From: SLDF01 sp964537925 | GTDB taxonomy: Bacteria > Bacteroidota > Bacteroidia > Chitinophagales > Saprospiraceae | DNA length: 64,000 bases | Direction: 5' to 3' | Assembly (NCBI GenBank): GCA_964537925.1 | Contig: CAZICV010000001.1 | Location: 496,001 to 560,000 of the forward strand | Part shown: positions 52,043 to 59,655 of the stretch, one piece after another | Numbering within the stretch: position 1 is the stretch's first letter | Layout: the number at the start of each line of letters is the position of its first letter | Made by a program: the position numbers and the translations under genes | Notes under the pieces: generated by a model | What the model was told of the DNA's origin: nothing | Seen by the model: the letters and a program-made list of their open reading frames with translations, nothing else | The model's database searches: none

Positions 52043-52990
52043 TCACCCCTGGTGGTTGCGATGGCGCATCATCGCTTGCTCCGGTGTCAGTCTCATATTG
52101 GGGTATCCGTAGTGGGGTCTTTCGCAGTTATAGTAGTTTAGCCATTCATCGAGCTGCCGTTGGATGACTTTCTGGCTCCTGTAGTCCTTTGTCTTTAGCT
52201 GCCGCCCGAAGAACTCTTCCCGTACCGTCCGCATGAATCGCTGCATGAAGCCGTTGTCCTGCGGCCGTATCCCTCTTGTGTCCTCGCCGCCCGGGTATTC
52301 GATTCCGCTATCCGTCGCCAGCGCTTTGATCCCTATCCCGTGGCCCTGGTAAAAGGGGAACACCACGTCATCCAGCAGCGATACGGATTCTCCGGCGCAG
52401 TTCTCGAAGTCTGCACCGGCCCAGGCATAGCACGTACAGGTATCCACCACAGCGTGCAGGTAGACCCTCCTCCCGTTTCTCAATCGTCCGCCGGAGAAGG
52501 CATGCACACAGAGCAGATCGCCGGGCCGGGTATATGGCGCATGTCGCTCGCCGAGCTGTGGGTTCCACCGTTCCATGAAGGCGATCTGTACATCACTCAG
52601 TGTACCCGCACTCTCTGCCCATAGCTGTTCCAGCACCAGCCAGCGATCATACCTGCTCCCCAGGCCCGCCTCGTTCAGGTAGTGTTGGATCGTCATGGCA
52701 CTCACCCGCTGCCCGCGCTCTGCCAGCAAGCCCTCGATATACTTACAGCCTTGTCCGGGATAGTCCAGCGCCAGGGTTTGGATCATGTCGGCCAGTTCTT
52801 CAGGGATTGATCGTCCTCCGCGCTTGTCTCCCAGCCCTTGTAGACCTGATACCCGGTAGCTGCGCCGCCACGCATAGTATCGTGCCCTGCTGATACCTGA
52901 GCGTCGGCAGGCCTCCGCCACATTACCCAGTTCCTCTGCCAGGCGAAGTATGGCCAGTTTCTCATCTGTAGTTGTTTTGTCAGACCTCAT
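52043..52990 (-). CDS. IS481-like integrase-fold protein with degenerate DDE triad
   Basis: A 315-residue intact reading frame. Residues about 8-110 form a transposase-type HTH (AILRLAEELGNVAEACRRSG, then KRGGRSIPEELADM). The rve fold follows with PGDLLCVHAFSGGRL, YLHAVVDTCTCYAWAG, ALATDSGIEY and NGFMQRFMRTVREEFF, ending in YYNCERPHYGYPNM. Aligned to IS481 transposases, the first Asp is His163, the second is Asp227 and the Glu is Gln250, and the segment between the last two is short. Catalysis seems unlikely. Ends may be marked by TAAAAC(C)GTTA at 51964 and 53002, but this is weak. It could be a domesticated DNA-binding protein. Confidence 0.75.
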   Translation of the reverse strand: MRSDKTTTDEKLAILRLAEELGNVAEACRRSGISRARYYAWRRSYRVSGLQGLGDKRGGRSIPEELADMIQTLALDYPGQGCKYIEGLLAERGQRVSAMTIQHYLNEAGLGSRYDRWLVLEQLWAESAGTLSDVQIAFMERWNPQLGERHAPYTRPGDLLCVHAFSGGRLRNGRRVYLHAVVDTCTCYAWAGADFENCAGESVSLLDDVVFPFYQGHGIGIKALATDSGIEYPGGEDTRGIRPQDNGFMQRFMRTVREEFFGRQLKTKDYRSQKVIQRQLDEWLNYYNCERPHYGYPNMRLTPEQAMMRHRNHQG

Positions 52991-53098
52991 ACTATCCGGG
53001 TTAACGGTTTTACCCTGGCCCGGATTGCCGATATACTGGCGGCCCTTATCATCAAAAAACCCGGAACCATCACCTTCTTCAGCTGTTTCAATCCCTGC

Positions 53099-53572
53099 AT
53101 GGACACAAGAAAAATACGGCAGGCGGGAGAACAGGCTCCTGGATTTGAAGGCATCGATGAAAAGGGGAATACGATAAGACTTACCGATTTCCGCGGGAGC
53201 AAGCTGGCGCTTTTTTTCTACCCGGCAGACATGACCCCCGCCTGTACCAAGGAAGTATGCAGCCTGAGAGATGGTTACACAGAGCTGCGCGAGGCCGGGT
53301 ACAAGCTATTGGGTGTCAGCCCGGACAAGCCCGGCAAGCATCAGCGCTTCATCGACAAGTATGACCTGCCCTTCTCCCTGGTAGCTGATGAGGACAAGAC
53401 CATTGCCAACCTGTATGGCGTCTGGGGACCGAAGACATTTATGGGCAGGACATTTGACGGCATCCACCGCACTACTTTCCTCATTGACGCAGAAGGTGTC
53501 ATAACCCGTGTCATAGAGAAAGTGGTCACCAAAGACCACGCAGCACAGATCCTGGAGAAGGATCGCGGATGA
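53099..53572 (+). CDS. bcp: Bcp-type peroxiredoxin (thiol peroxidase)
   Basis: A 157-residue peroxiredoxin. FFYPADMTPACTKEVCSL holds the peroxidatic Cys49 and a second Cys54 five residues later, the pattern of atypical two-Cys Bcp/PrxQ enzymes. The usual P-K-D-N-T-P-G-C loop reads PADMTPAC. GTIGV-type surroundings (VWGPKTFMGRTFDGIHRTTF) are typical. It reduces hydroperoxides with thioredoxin-like donors in the cytoplasm. It lies on the plus strand between the IS481-like gene and the convergent Trp-repeat gene, and ends ten bases before it. Confidence 0.92.
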   Translation: MDTRKIRQAGEQAPGFEGIDEKGNTIRLTDFRGSKLALFFYPADMTPACTKEVCSLRDGYTELREAGYKLLGVSPDKPGKHQRFIDKYDLPFSLVADEDKTIANLYGVWGPKTFMGRTFDGIHRTTFLIDAEGVITRVIEKVVTKDHAAQILEKDRG

Positions 53573-53581
53573 GCAGGGCTT

Positions 53582-54181
53582 CTACTGTCTCGGTACGCTG
53601 TTGACCACTACGAGAAACATCAGGAAGATCTTGGCGTGTATGCTGACTTCCTCGCCGAGTTCGTCAGGCGCCAGCCAGTCACGCAGATCCCGCTGCTGGT
53701 AGGTATACATTGCAAATTCGCCTGAGTTGGAATCGGTCAGTCGCCACTCCTCCAGTTGGTTCGTATACCTGGAGCCCAGCGTCACACGAAGTCCTTCTCC
53801 GCTCACCTGCCAGGTCAGCGGATCACCGGACCACATGGTACGCGCCGTATAGAGCTCGTTGCCGCCTGTCAGTTCCCATACGCTCCAGTCCTCCTTCCAT
53901 TTGGTACGGATCATCCCGGACACCTCCTCTATACGGTACTCCCATTCGCTCCAGTCCTCATACATATCCCAGCGCAGGCGCAGGTATCCGATCTCCTCGT
54001 CCCCGTCGTCGTAGAAGACCCATTCCCTGAATGAGTCCTGCCAACGCGTAGTGAGGGCCACGGGCCATTGCGCTGCTGCGGGCAACGCCATACACGATAC
54101 CAGTGCCAGCGCAGCTATAAGCCTGCCCGGCGACCGCCATCTGTCAGAAAGGGAGATCGTTGTCAAAGTCCACATCGACAT
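53582..54181 (-). CDS. Exported Trp-repeat protein of unknown function
   Basis: A 199-residue protein. The signal peptide runs to about residue 47 (ALALVSCMALPAAAQ). The mature part contains about five repeats of 20-24 residues, each with a central W and a strand ending in an aromatic residue: DSFREWVFYDDG, EDWSEWEYRIEE, EDWSVWELTGG, GDPLTWQVSG and NQLEEWRLTDS. Such repeats suggest a beta-sheet or solenoid. The C-terminus ends in a hydrophobic stretch (AKIFLMFLVVVNSV). The start overlaps the 3' end of the DUF3127 gene by 38 bases. Confidence 0.6.
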   Translation of the reverse strand: MSMWTLTTISLSDRWRSPGRLIAALALVSCMALPAAAQWPVALTTRWQDSFREWVFYDDGDEEIGYLRLRWDMYEDWSEWEYRIEEVSGMIRTKWKEDWSVWELTGGNELYTARTMWSGDPLTWQVSGEGLRVTLGSRYTNQLEEWRLTDSNSGEFAMYTYQQRDLRDWLAPDELGEEVSIHAKIFLMFLVVVNSVPRQ

Positions 54182-54488
54182 CAATATCTTTCGCAGGACT
54201 ATCGGCCGGAGTTTCGCCCGCATCACCGGCACGTTCGATCCGCCAGGCCTGCAGATTGGTGAAATACTTGCCATTCCATTCTCTGCCCCTGAGGTCAAAC
54301 TGAACCTCTACTTCCATACCTTCCTGCATGCTGTCGACCAGGCCGCACTTGTCCTGTGTAAGCTGAAATTTGACAAACTGCGGATAGGTCTCCTGTGTCT
54401 CGACGACAAATTCGCGTGTCTGGAAAGTCTCCGTTTTGCTTTCTACCGGAAATATCTTGTGCAGTTTGCCCTTCAGTGAATAAGACAT
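54144..54488 (-). CDS. DUF3127 OB-fold-like protein with SSB-type acidic tail
   Basis: A 114-residue protein, the family length. Strands MSYSLKGKLHKIFPVESKTE, FVVETQETYPQFVKFQLTQD and GMEVEVQFDLRGREW are the DUF3127 core, likely an OB-fold. The C-terminus, after a short linker, is DVDVDFDNDLPF, closely like the acidic, hydrophobic tip of single-stranded DNA-binding proteins that recruits repair and replication partners. The role is unknown, but binding of nucleic acid or partners of SSB is plausible. The Trp-repeat gene downstream overlaps its end. Confidence 0.85.
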   Translation of the reverse strand: MSYSLKGKLHKIFPVESKTETFQTREFVVETQETYPQFVKFQLTQDKCGLVDSMQEGMEVEVQFDLRGREWNGKYFTNLQAWRIERAGDAGETPADSPAKDIDVDVDFDNDLPF

Positions 54489-54606
54489 AAAGTTCTTTTC
54501 TGCAAATATAACAAAGCCGGGCCGAGATGCTAACTAAGCGGCGGACTGCCGGGCAGTCTTCGTATCTAATGCCTATTTTAGCCTGAAATTAAAAACAGCC
54601 GACACG

Positions 54607-56676
54607 ATGAAAAAACTCCTGACGCTGCTCGCCTTGCTCCTGTGCTCCGGCTACAGCATCCTTTCCGCGCAGTCCAAGAATAATAATGTACTGACGCCCG
54701 AGACCATGCTATCGATACCCAGGATCGCCGAGCCCCGCATATCGCCTGACGGCAAATGGATCGCCTTCACACGCAGGGAAGTCAATCTTACCGAGAACAA
54801 ATCCAGGTCCTATGTCTATGTCGTGCCCGCAGAAGGCGGCGAGATAAAGCGCGTGAGCCGCGATGTGGACAATGCGCACTCCATCCAGTGGATCGGACCG
54901 GAACGGCTGGCCTTCATGTCTTCCGAGACCGAGACCGATCATCTCCTCGAGATGAACATTGACGGGACAGGCCGCAACTACCTGACCCACGGCCCCAAAG
55001 GCATCGGCTCCTTCGGCTATACGCGATCTGCGGACAGGGTATGGATCAGCAGCCAGTGGAAAATGGACAAGAAGCCCAGTGAGACATACAAGGACCTCCC
55101 GCATACTTTCAACGCCAAGGTCATCGACGGGCTCATGTACCGTCACTGGACGAGCTGGCACGATGGCAGCTATAGCCATGTATACACGGCCAAGATCGAA
55201 AACGGCTCTATGCTAGAAGCCGTGGACGTACTCGCAGGGCAGCGCTACGACACCCCGCTCAAGCCCTTCGGCGGAGCAGAGCAGCTGGCCTTCAGCCCCG
55301 ACGGCCTCTTCCTGGCCTATACCTGCAAAAAGGCCTCCGGAACGGCCGCCGCGATCAGCACCAACTCGGATATATATGTATTCGATGTCACGACATTCCA
55401 GACCAAGAACCTCACCGAGGACAACCCCGGATACGATATCAACCCGGTGTATTCCGCAGATGGTAAAAAACTCTACTGGCTCTCCATGGCCACACCCGGC
55501 TATGAAGCCGACAAGAGCCGCCTGATGCGGCTGGACCTGGCAACCGGTGAGAAGCGCGACCTTACGGCCGACTTCAAGTACAGCGTAGAGTCATTTGCGC
55601 TGTCATCCGGCAAAGAGGAAAAGGTATATATACTGGCCGGAGCAGAGGGCGTGCACAACTTTTTCACGATCGACCTCATCGGCAATACCCGCCCCCGGAT
55701 CACCCAGCTGACCAAGGATGAAGCCGACTACCAGGACTTCACAGTAGGCATGGTCAAGGGCAAGGAGACACTCATCGCGACGCGTATGAGCATCTCCGAC
55801 CCTACGGAGATATACAGTGTCGATGCGACCAGCGGCAAAGCGACCCGGCTGACCAAAGAGACAGCGCCTGTATGGGATGGCATCAAAAAAGGAAAAGTAG
55901 AAAAGCGCCTGATCAACACTTCCGATGGCAAGCCCATGCTCACCTGGGTGATCTACCCACCCGACTTCGACCCCAAGAAGAAGTATCCCACGCTGCTGTA
56001 TTGCCAGGGAGGACCGCAGAGCACTGTGAGCCAGTTCTTCTCCTACCGCTGGAACTTCCAGCTCATGGCTGCCAACGGCTATATCATCGTAGCCCCCAAT
56101 CGCAGGGGATTGCCCTCCTTCGGGACTAAGTGGAACGAACAGATATCAGGAGACTGGGGTGGCCAGGCTATGCAGGACCTGCTCTCCGCTATCGATGACG
56201 TCAAAAAGGAATCCTATGTAGATGCAGACCGGCTGGGCGCTGTAGGAGCCAGCTTCGGCGGCTACTCCGTCTATTGGCTTGCCGGCAACCACAACAAGCG
56301 CTTCAAAGCGTTCATCTCACATTGCGGGGTCTTCAACCTCGAGTCTATGTACGGTACGACCGAGGAGGTCTTCTTCGTCAACCACGACCTCGGAGGCCCT
56401 TACTGGCAGACGCCCACACCGCGCAGCTATGTACGCGACTCACCACACAAGTACGTGGCCAACTGGGACACACCCATACTGGTGATCCACAATGAGCTCG
56501 ACTTCCGTGTGCCGGTCTCACAGGGTATGGAAGCATTCACCGCTGCACAACTCCGCGAGATACCCAGCAGGTTCCTCTACTTCCCGGATGAGGGCCACTG
56601 GGTCAACAAGCCGCAGAACAGTGTCCTTTGGAACCGTGTCTTCTTCGACTGGCTCGATACCTATCTCAAGAAATAG
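54607..56676 (+). CDS. S9-family prolyl oligopeptidase-like peptidase
   Basis: A 689-residue exported serine peptidase. The signal peptide covers residues 1-21 (LLCSGYSILSAQS). A WD40-like beta-propeller (about 40-400; PRISPDGKWIAFTRREV, FSPDGLFLAYTC, PVYSADGKKLYWLS) precedes the alpha/beta-hydrolase domain with GGPQSTVSQFFSYRW, the nucleophile GASFGGYSVYW (Ser near 549), Asp in NELDFRVP (near 631) and His in PDEGHWVN (near 663). It should cleave short peptides, of the DPP/acylaminoacyl class, in the periplasm. A good terminator follows. Confidence 0.94.
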   Translation: MKKLLTLLALLLCSGYSILSAQSKNNNVLTPETMLSIPRIAEPRISPDGKWIAFTRREVNLTENKSRSYVYVVPAEGGEIKRVSRDVDNAHSIQWIGPERLAFMSSETETDHLLEMNIDGTGRNYLTHGPKGIGSFGYTRSADRVWISSQWKMDKKPSETYKDLPHTFNAKVIDGLMYRHWTSWHDGSYSHVYTAKIENGSMLEAVDVLAGQRYDTPLKPFGGAEQLAFSPDGLFLAYTCKKASGTAAAISTNSDIYVFDVTTFQTKNLTEDNPGYDINPVYSADGKKLYWLSMATPGYEADKSRLMRLDLATGEKRDLTADFKYSVESFALSSGKEEKVYILAGAEGVHNFFTIDLIGNTRPRITQLTKDEADYQDFTVGMVKGKETLIATRMSISDPTEIYSVDATSGKATRLTKETAPVWDGIKKGKVEKRLINTSDGKPMLTWVIYPPDFDPKKKYPTLLYCQGGPQSTVSQFFSYRWNFQLMAANGYIIVAPNRRGLPSFGTKWNEQISGDWGGQAMQDLLSAIDDVKKESYVDADRLGAVGASFGGYSVYWLAGNHNKRFKAFISHCGVFNLESMYGTTEEVFFVNHDLGGPYWQTPTPRSYVRDSPHKYVANWDTPILVIHNELDFRVPVSQGMEAFTAAQLREIPSRFLYFPDEGHWVNKPQNSVLWNRVFFDWLDTYLKK

Positions 56677-56701
56677 GCCGGAGACGATACAGCAAAAAAA
56701 C

Positions 56702-56740
56702 AGAAGGGCGACAGGTAAGATACCTGCCGCCCTTTCTTTT
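56702..56740 (+). terminator. Intrinsic terminator after the S9 peptidase
   Basis: A 13-bp interrupted stem, AAGGGCG-a-CAGGTA / TACCTG-c-CGCCCTT, is followed by TCTTTTT on the plus strand, 28 bases after the peptidase stop. Confidence 0.85.
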
Positions 56741-56761
56741 TCCCGCAAACATGCGGGAAAA
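56738..56761. other. 10-bp hairpin at the 3' end of yceI
   Basis: TTTTCCCGCA pairs with TGCGGGAAAA across an AACA loop just before the yceI stop codon on the minus strand. It is not followed by a T-run on that strand, but together with the neighbouring hairpin it may end yceI transcription. Confidence 0.45.
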
Positions 56762-56770
56762 CACCTGCTT

Positions 56771-57367
56771 TTACTTCTTGCTGACCTGCAGTTTTACATC
56801 CAGGTCAAACTCGTCGCTGATCGCTTTGTCGCCCAGATTGTCGAAGAACTTACCTGAACCGTAACGTACACCATACTTAGTACGATCCACTTTGATCGTA
56901 GCATCCGCAGTTGTCACGGAAGCACCGTCCTTTACAGTAGCTACGAAGGTGACAGGATGCGTCTGTCCTTTGATCGTCAGGTCGCCCGTGATATCATACT
57001 GGTCTGTCTTGCCCTTGCGGCTGGCTTTGGTGATCTTGAACTGTGCTGACGGGTATTTCTCTACACCGAAGAAATCATCGGATTTCAGGTGGCCGACCAG
57101 GTTGTCCTTCATATTGCCGGACAGGTCGTTGCACGTGATGGAGCTCATATCGATATCGAAAGTACCACCTGTCAGCTTGCTGCCGTCAAACTCCAGAGAA
57201 CCACTCTTGATGGACACGTTGCCATCGTGGCTGCCCGTTACTTTGCGGCCTTTCCATACGATCGTGCTCTTCTTGGTGTCCACATTGTAGCTCTTCTTCT
57301 CTACAGGCGGATGAAATGCCAGGGTCATCAATCCCAGGAACAGGATAGGGAACATCATTGCTTTCAT
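56771..57367 (-). CDS. YceI-family periplasmic lipocalin-like protein
   Basis: A 198-residue protein. The signal peptide is about residues 1-19 (MMFPILFLGLMTLAF). The YceI barrel strands are evident: YNVDTKKSTIVWKGRKVTGS, SKLTGGTFDIDMSSITCNDL, NLVGHLKSDDFFGVEKYPSA, ITGDLTIKGQTHPVTF. YceI proteins bind isoprenoid-like lipids in the periplasm. A MarR gene lies immediately upstream on the same strand, and an identical TGTATATACA palindrome precedes both genes, so yceI is likely under MarR control. Confidence 0.93.
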   Translation of the reverse strand: MKAMMFPILFLGLMTLAFHPPVEKKSYNVDTKKSTIVWKGRKVTGSHDGNVSIKSGSLEFDGSKLTGGTFDIDMSSITCNDLSGNMKDNLVGHLKSDDFFGVEKYPSAQFKITKASRKGKTDQYDITGDLTIKGQTHPVTFVATVKDGASVTTADATIKVDRTKYGVRYGSGKFFDNLGDKAISDEFDLDVKLQVSKK

Positions 57368-57395
57368 GGTTACGTTTTTTAGTTGTTACATTAAT

Positions 57396-57405
57396 TGTAT
57401 ATACA
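57396..57405. promoter_or_regulatory. TGTATATACA palindrome upstream of yceI
   Basis: A perfect 10-bp palindrome 29 bases before the yceI start. The same core lies before the marR gene at 57893-57902. It is a candidate MarR operator. Confidence 0.5.
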
Positions 57406-57424
57406 TGATTCAAATGAAAAAAAC

Positions 57425-57880
57425 TCAGCCTCGAAACTTATCCAACAGGTCGCTCAACATACCCGCCTCCTCCTCTGAAAGCTGGGTCATATAGGACTGC
57501 AGCGCCTCATCCATGACCCTGGTTGCTCCCTTCAGTACCTCCATACCCGCTTCGGTGATGAAGACATTGACCTGGCGACGGTCCGAAGGACACTCGAACC
57601 GCTCTACAAGTCCTTTCGTCCGGAGCTTGTCCACCAGCCTGCTGGCATTGGACATACGGTCCAGCATACGCTCCGTGAGCGACTTCACACTGGCCGGACA
57701 AGGCGCACACCCTTTCAGTATGCGCAGGATATTGTACTGCTGTGGACTGATATCAAAGGATTTGATGGCCCGGCTTACCTCCGACTCAAAAAACGAAGAG
57801 GTATAGAGAATATTGATATGTGCCTTGTGCTTATTATCAATAAACTTCTTCTGACCGATGGCATCTTCAATCCGTTTCAC
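57425..57880 (-). CDS. MarR-family regulator, likely of yceI
   Basis: A 151-residue MarR protein with a GTG start (codon at 57878-57880). The HTH lies near residues 55-100 (APCPASVKSLTERMLDRMSN, ASRLVDKLRTKGLVERFECP) with the wing SDRRQVNVFITEAGMEVL. It has Cys residues in GCAPCPAS that might sense oxidants, but this is speculative. It lies 57 bases upstream of yceI, and both genes are preceded by TGTATATACA, which suggests autoregulation and control of yceI in response to an aromatic or lipid-like ligand. Confidence 0.9.
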   Translation of the reverse strand: MKRIEDAIGQKKFIDNKHKAHINILYTSSFFESEVSRAIKSFDISPQQYNILRILKGCAPCPASVKSLTERMLDRMSNASRLVDKLRTKGLVERFECPSDRRQVNVFITEAGMEVLKGATRVMDEALQSYMTQLSEEEAGMLSDLLDKFRG

Positions 57881-57891
57881 GCCTCAAATAT

Positions 57892-57903
57892 ATGTATATA
57901 CAT
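57892..57903. promoter_or_regulatory. ATGTATATACAT palindrome upstream of marR
   Basis: A perfect 12-bp palindrome 12 bases before the marR start codon, containing the same TGTATATACA core as the site before yceI. Its position would let a MarR dimer block the promoter or ribosome-binding region. Confidence 0.55.
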
Positions 57904-57987
57904 TTAATGTAGGAGTATCGTTTGAGCGACTTTAATATTTCTTTAACAGAGCAAAACCGGCCGGGGCTGGAAACGATGGAAAGATGA

Positions 57988-59454
57988 TCAATAGGCTTTG
58001 GCAAACAGGATGCGTCTCTCGGAAGGAGCTCCGGTCAATACACATTTGCCTGCTTCTGCCGGCTGGTCCAGCGGAATACACCGGGCCGTAGCTTTTGTCA
58101 GCTCTTTTATCCGGGTCTCCGTCTCAGCAGTACCATCCCAGTGAGCCGACACAAATCCGCCCTTGCCTTCCAGTACTTCCGTGAACTCGTCGAAGGAATT
58201 GACTTCCGTGATGCGCTCGTCCCTGAACGCCCGCGCACGGGACAGCAGGTTGCCCTGGATCTCCTCCAGCAGCGCCACGATATATTTGTCTGCCTGGTCG
58301 ACGGGTATAGTGACTTTGTCCTTGGTATCTCTTCTTGCGATCTCAAGCTGGTTCTGTTCGAGGTCGCGCATACCCAACGCCACGCGTACAGGCACACCTT
58401 TGAGTTCGTATTCGGCAAACTTGAAGCCGGGCCGGTTCTTGGTATCCATATCGTACTTGACCGAGATACCTGCTGCGCGGAGCTGGCGCATCAGCTTCTC
58501 TGCCGCTTCGTCTATCTCGGTGGCAGGTTTGGGTATCGGTACGATGACGACCTGCAGCGGAGCTAGCCTCGGAGGCAGTACGAGCCCGTCATCATCCGAG
58601 TGCGCCATGATCAGGCCGCCTATCAGTCGGGTGGACACGCCCCAGGACGTAGCCCACACGTACTCTTCCTGGTTGTGTTCGCTCATAAAACGTACATCGA
58701 ATGCACGTGCGAAGTTCTGCCCCAGGAAATGCGATGTACCTGCCTGCAGGGCCTTGCCGTCCTGCATAAGCGCCTCGATCGTATATGTGTCTACCGCCCC
58801 GGCAAACCGCTCGTTTTCAGTCTTCAGGCCCTTGATCACCGGCATGGCCATATACTCCTCGGCAAACGTAGCGTATACATCCTGCATACGCCTGGTCTCT
58901 TCGATCGCTTCGGCAGCCGTGGCATGGGCTGTATGACCTTCCTGCCAGAGAAACTCGGCCGTGCGCAGGAACAGGCGCGTACGCATCTCCCAGCGCACTA
59001 CATTGGCCCATTGGTTGATCAGCAGCGGCAGATCCCTGTAAGACTGTATCCAGTCCTTGTAGGTGTTCCAGATGATGGTCTCACTGGTGGGGCGGACGAT
59101 CAGCTCCTCTTCGAGACGGGCGTCGGGGTCTACGATCACACCTCCTCCGTCCGGGTCATTCTTCAGGCGGTAGTGCGTCACGACGGCACACTCCTTGGCA
59201 AACCCTTCGATGTGGGCGGCTTCTTTGGACAGGAAGCTTTTCGGGATGAAAAGCGGGAAATAAGCGTTTACGTGCCCGGTCTCTTTGAACATGCGGTCCA
59301 GCTGGTCGCGCATTTTTTCCCATATCGCGTAGCCGTGCGGTTTGATGACCATACAACCTTTTACCGCGGAGTGGTCCGCCAGCCCGCCTCTGCGCACGAG
59401 ATCATTGTACCACTGCGCGTAATCTTCTTCCCTGGAAGTGATGTCTTTAGCCAT
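57988..59454 (-). CDS. proS: Proline--tRNA ligase, archaeal/eukaryotic type
   Basis: A 488-residue class II synthetase. SREEDYAQWYNDLVRRGGLA and VKGCMVIKPHGYAIWEKM at the N-terminus, then VRPTSETIIWNTYKDWIQSY, the motif 2 RWEMRTRLFLRTAEFLWQEG with HTAHATAAEA, and ARAFDVRFMSEHNQEEYVWA and MAHSDDDGLVLPPRLAPLQV. This is the compact form without the bacterial-type editing insertion, standard in Bacteroidota. The anticodon domain follows from about residue 300, and a C-terminal zinc-like domain ends in CIPLDQPAEAGKCVLTG. Confidence 0.95.
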   Translation of the reverse strand: MAKDITSREEDYAQWYNDLVRRGGLADHSAVKGCMVIKPHGYAIWEKMRDQLDRMFKETGHVNAYFPLFIPKSFLSKEAAHIEGFAKECAVVTHYRLKNDPDGGGVIVDPDARLEEELIVRPTSETIIWNTYKDWIQSYRDLPLLINQWANVVRWEMRTRLFLRTAEFLWQEGHTAHATAAEAIEETRRMQDVYATFAEEYMAMPVIKGLKTENERFAGAVDTYTIEALMQDGKALQAGTSHFLGQNFARAFDVRFMSEHNQEEYVWATSWGVSTRLIGGLIMAHSDDDGLVLPPRLAPLQVVIVPIPKPATEIDEAAEKLMRQLRAAGISVKYDMDTKNRPGFKFAEYELKGVPVRVALGMRDLEQNQLEIARRDTKDKVTIPVDQADKYIVALLEEIQGNLLSRARAFRDERITEVNSFDEFTEVLEGKGGFVSAHWDGTAETETRIKELTKATARCIPLDQPAEAGKCVLTGAPSERRILFAKAY

Positions 59455-59655
59455 GCCTGCCTGATCTTGGTAACTTTCCTGTCTGTCCGTTCGTTATTAA
59501 TATAACCCAAAGAGCTTTTGCTGAAGGCGCCGGATCCCTTTAACATTGTCTTATCCGGACTTTAAGCCGGCATTAACAGAAAAGCTGGGCCAAAAGTAAT
59601 AATTTCGACTCAAGATATAATACTTGATCAGAACAACCTCAAAGCCCATAACAGC

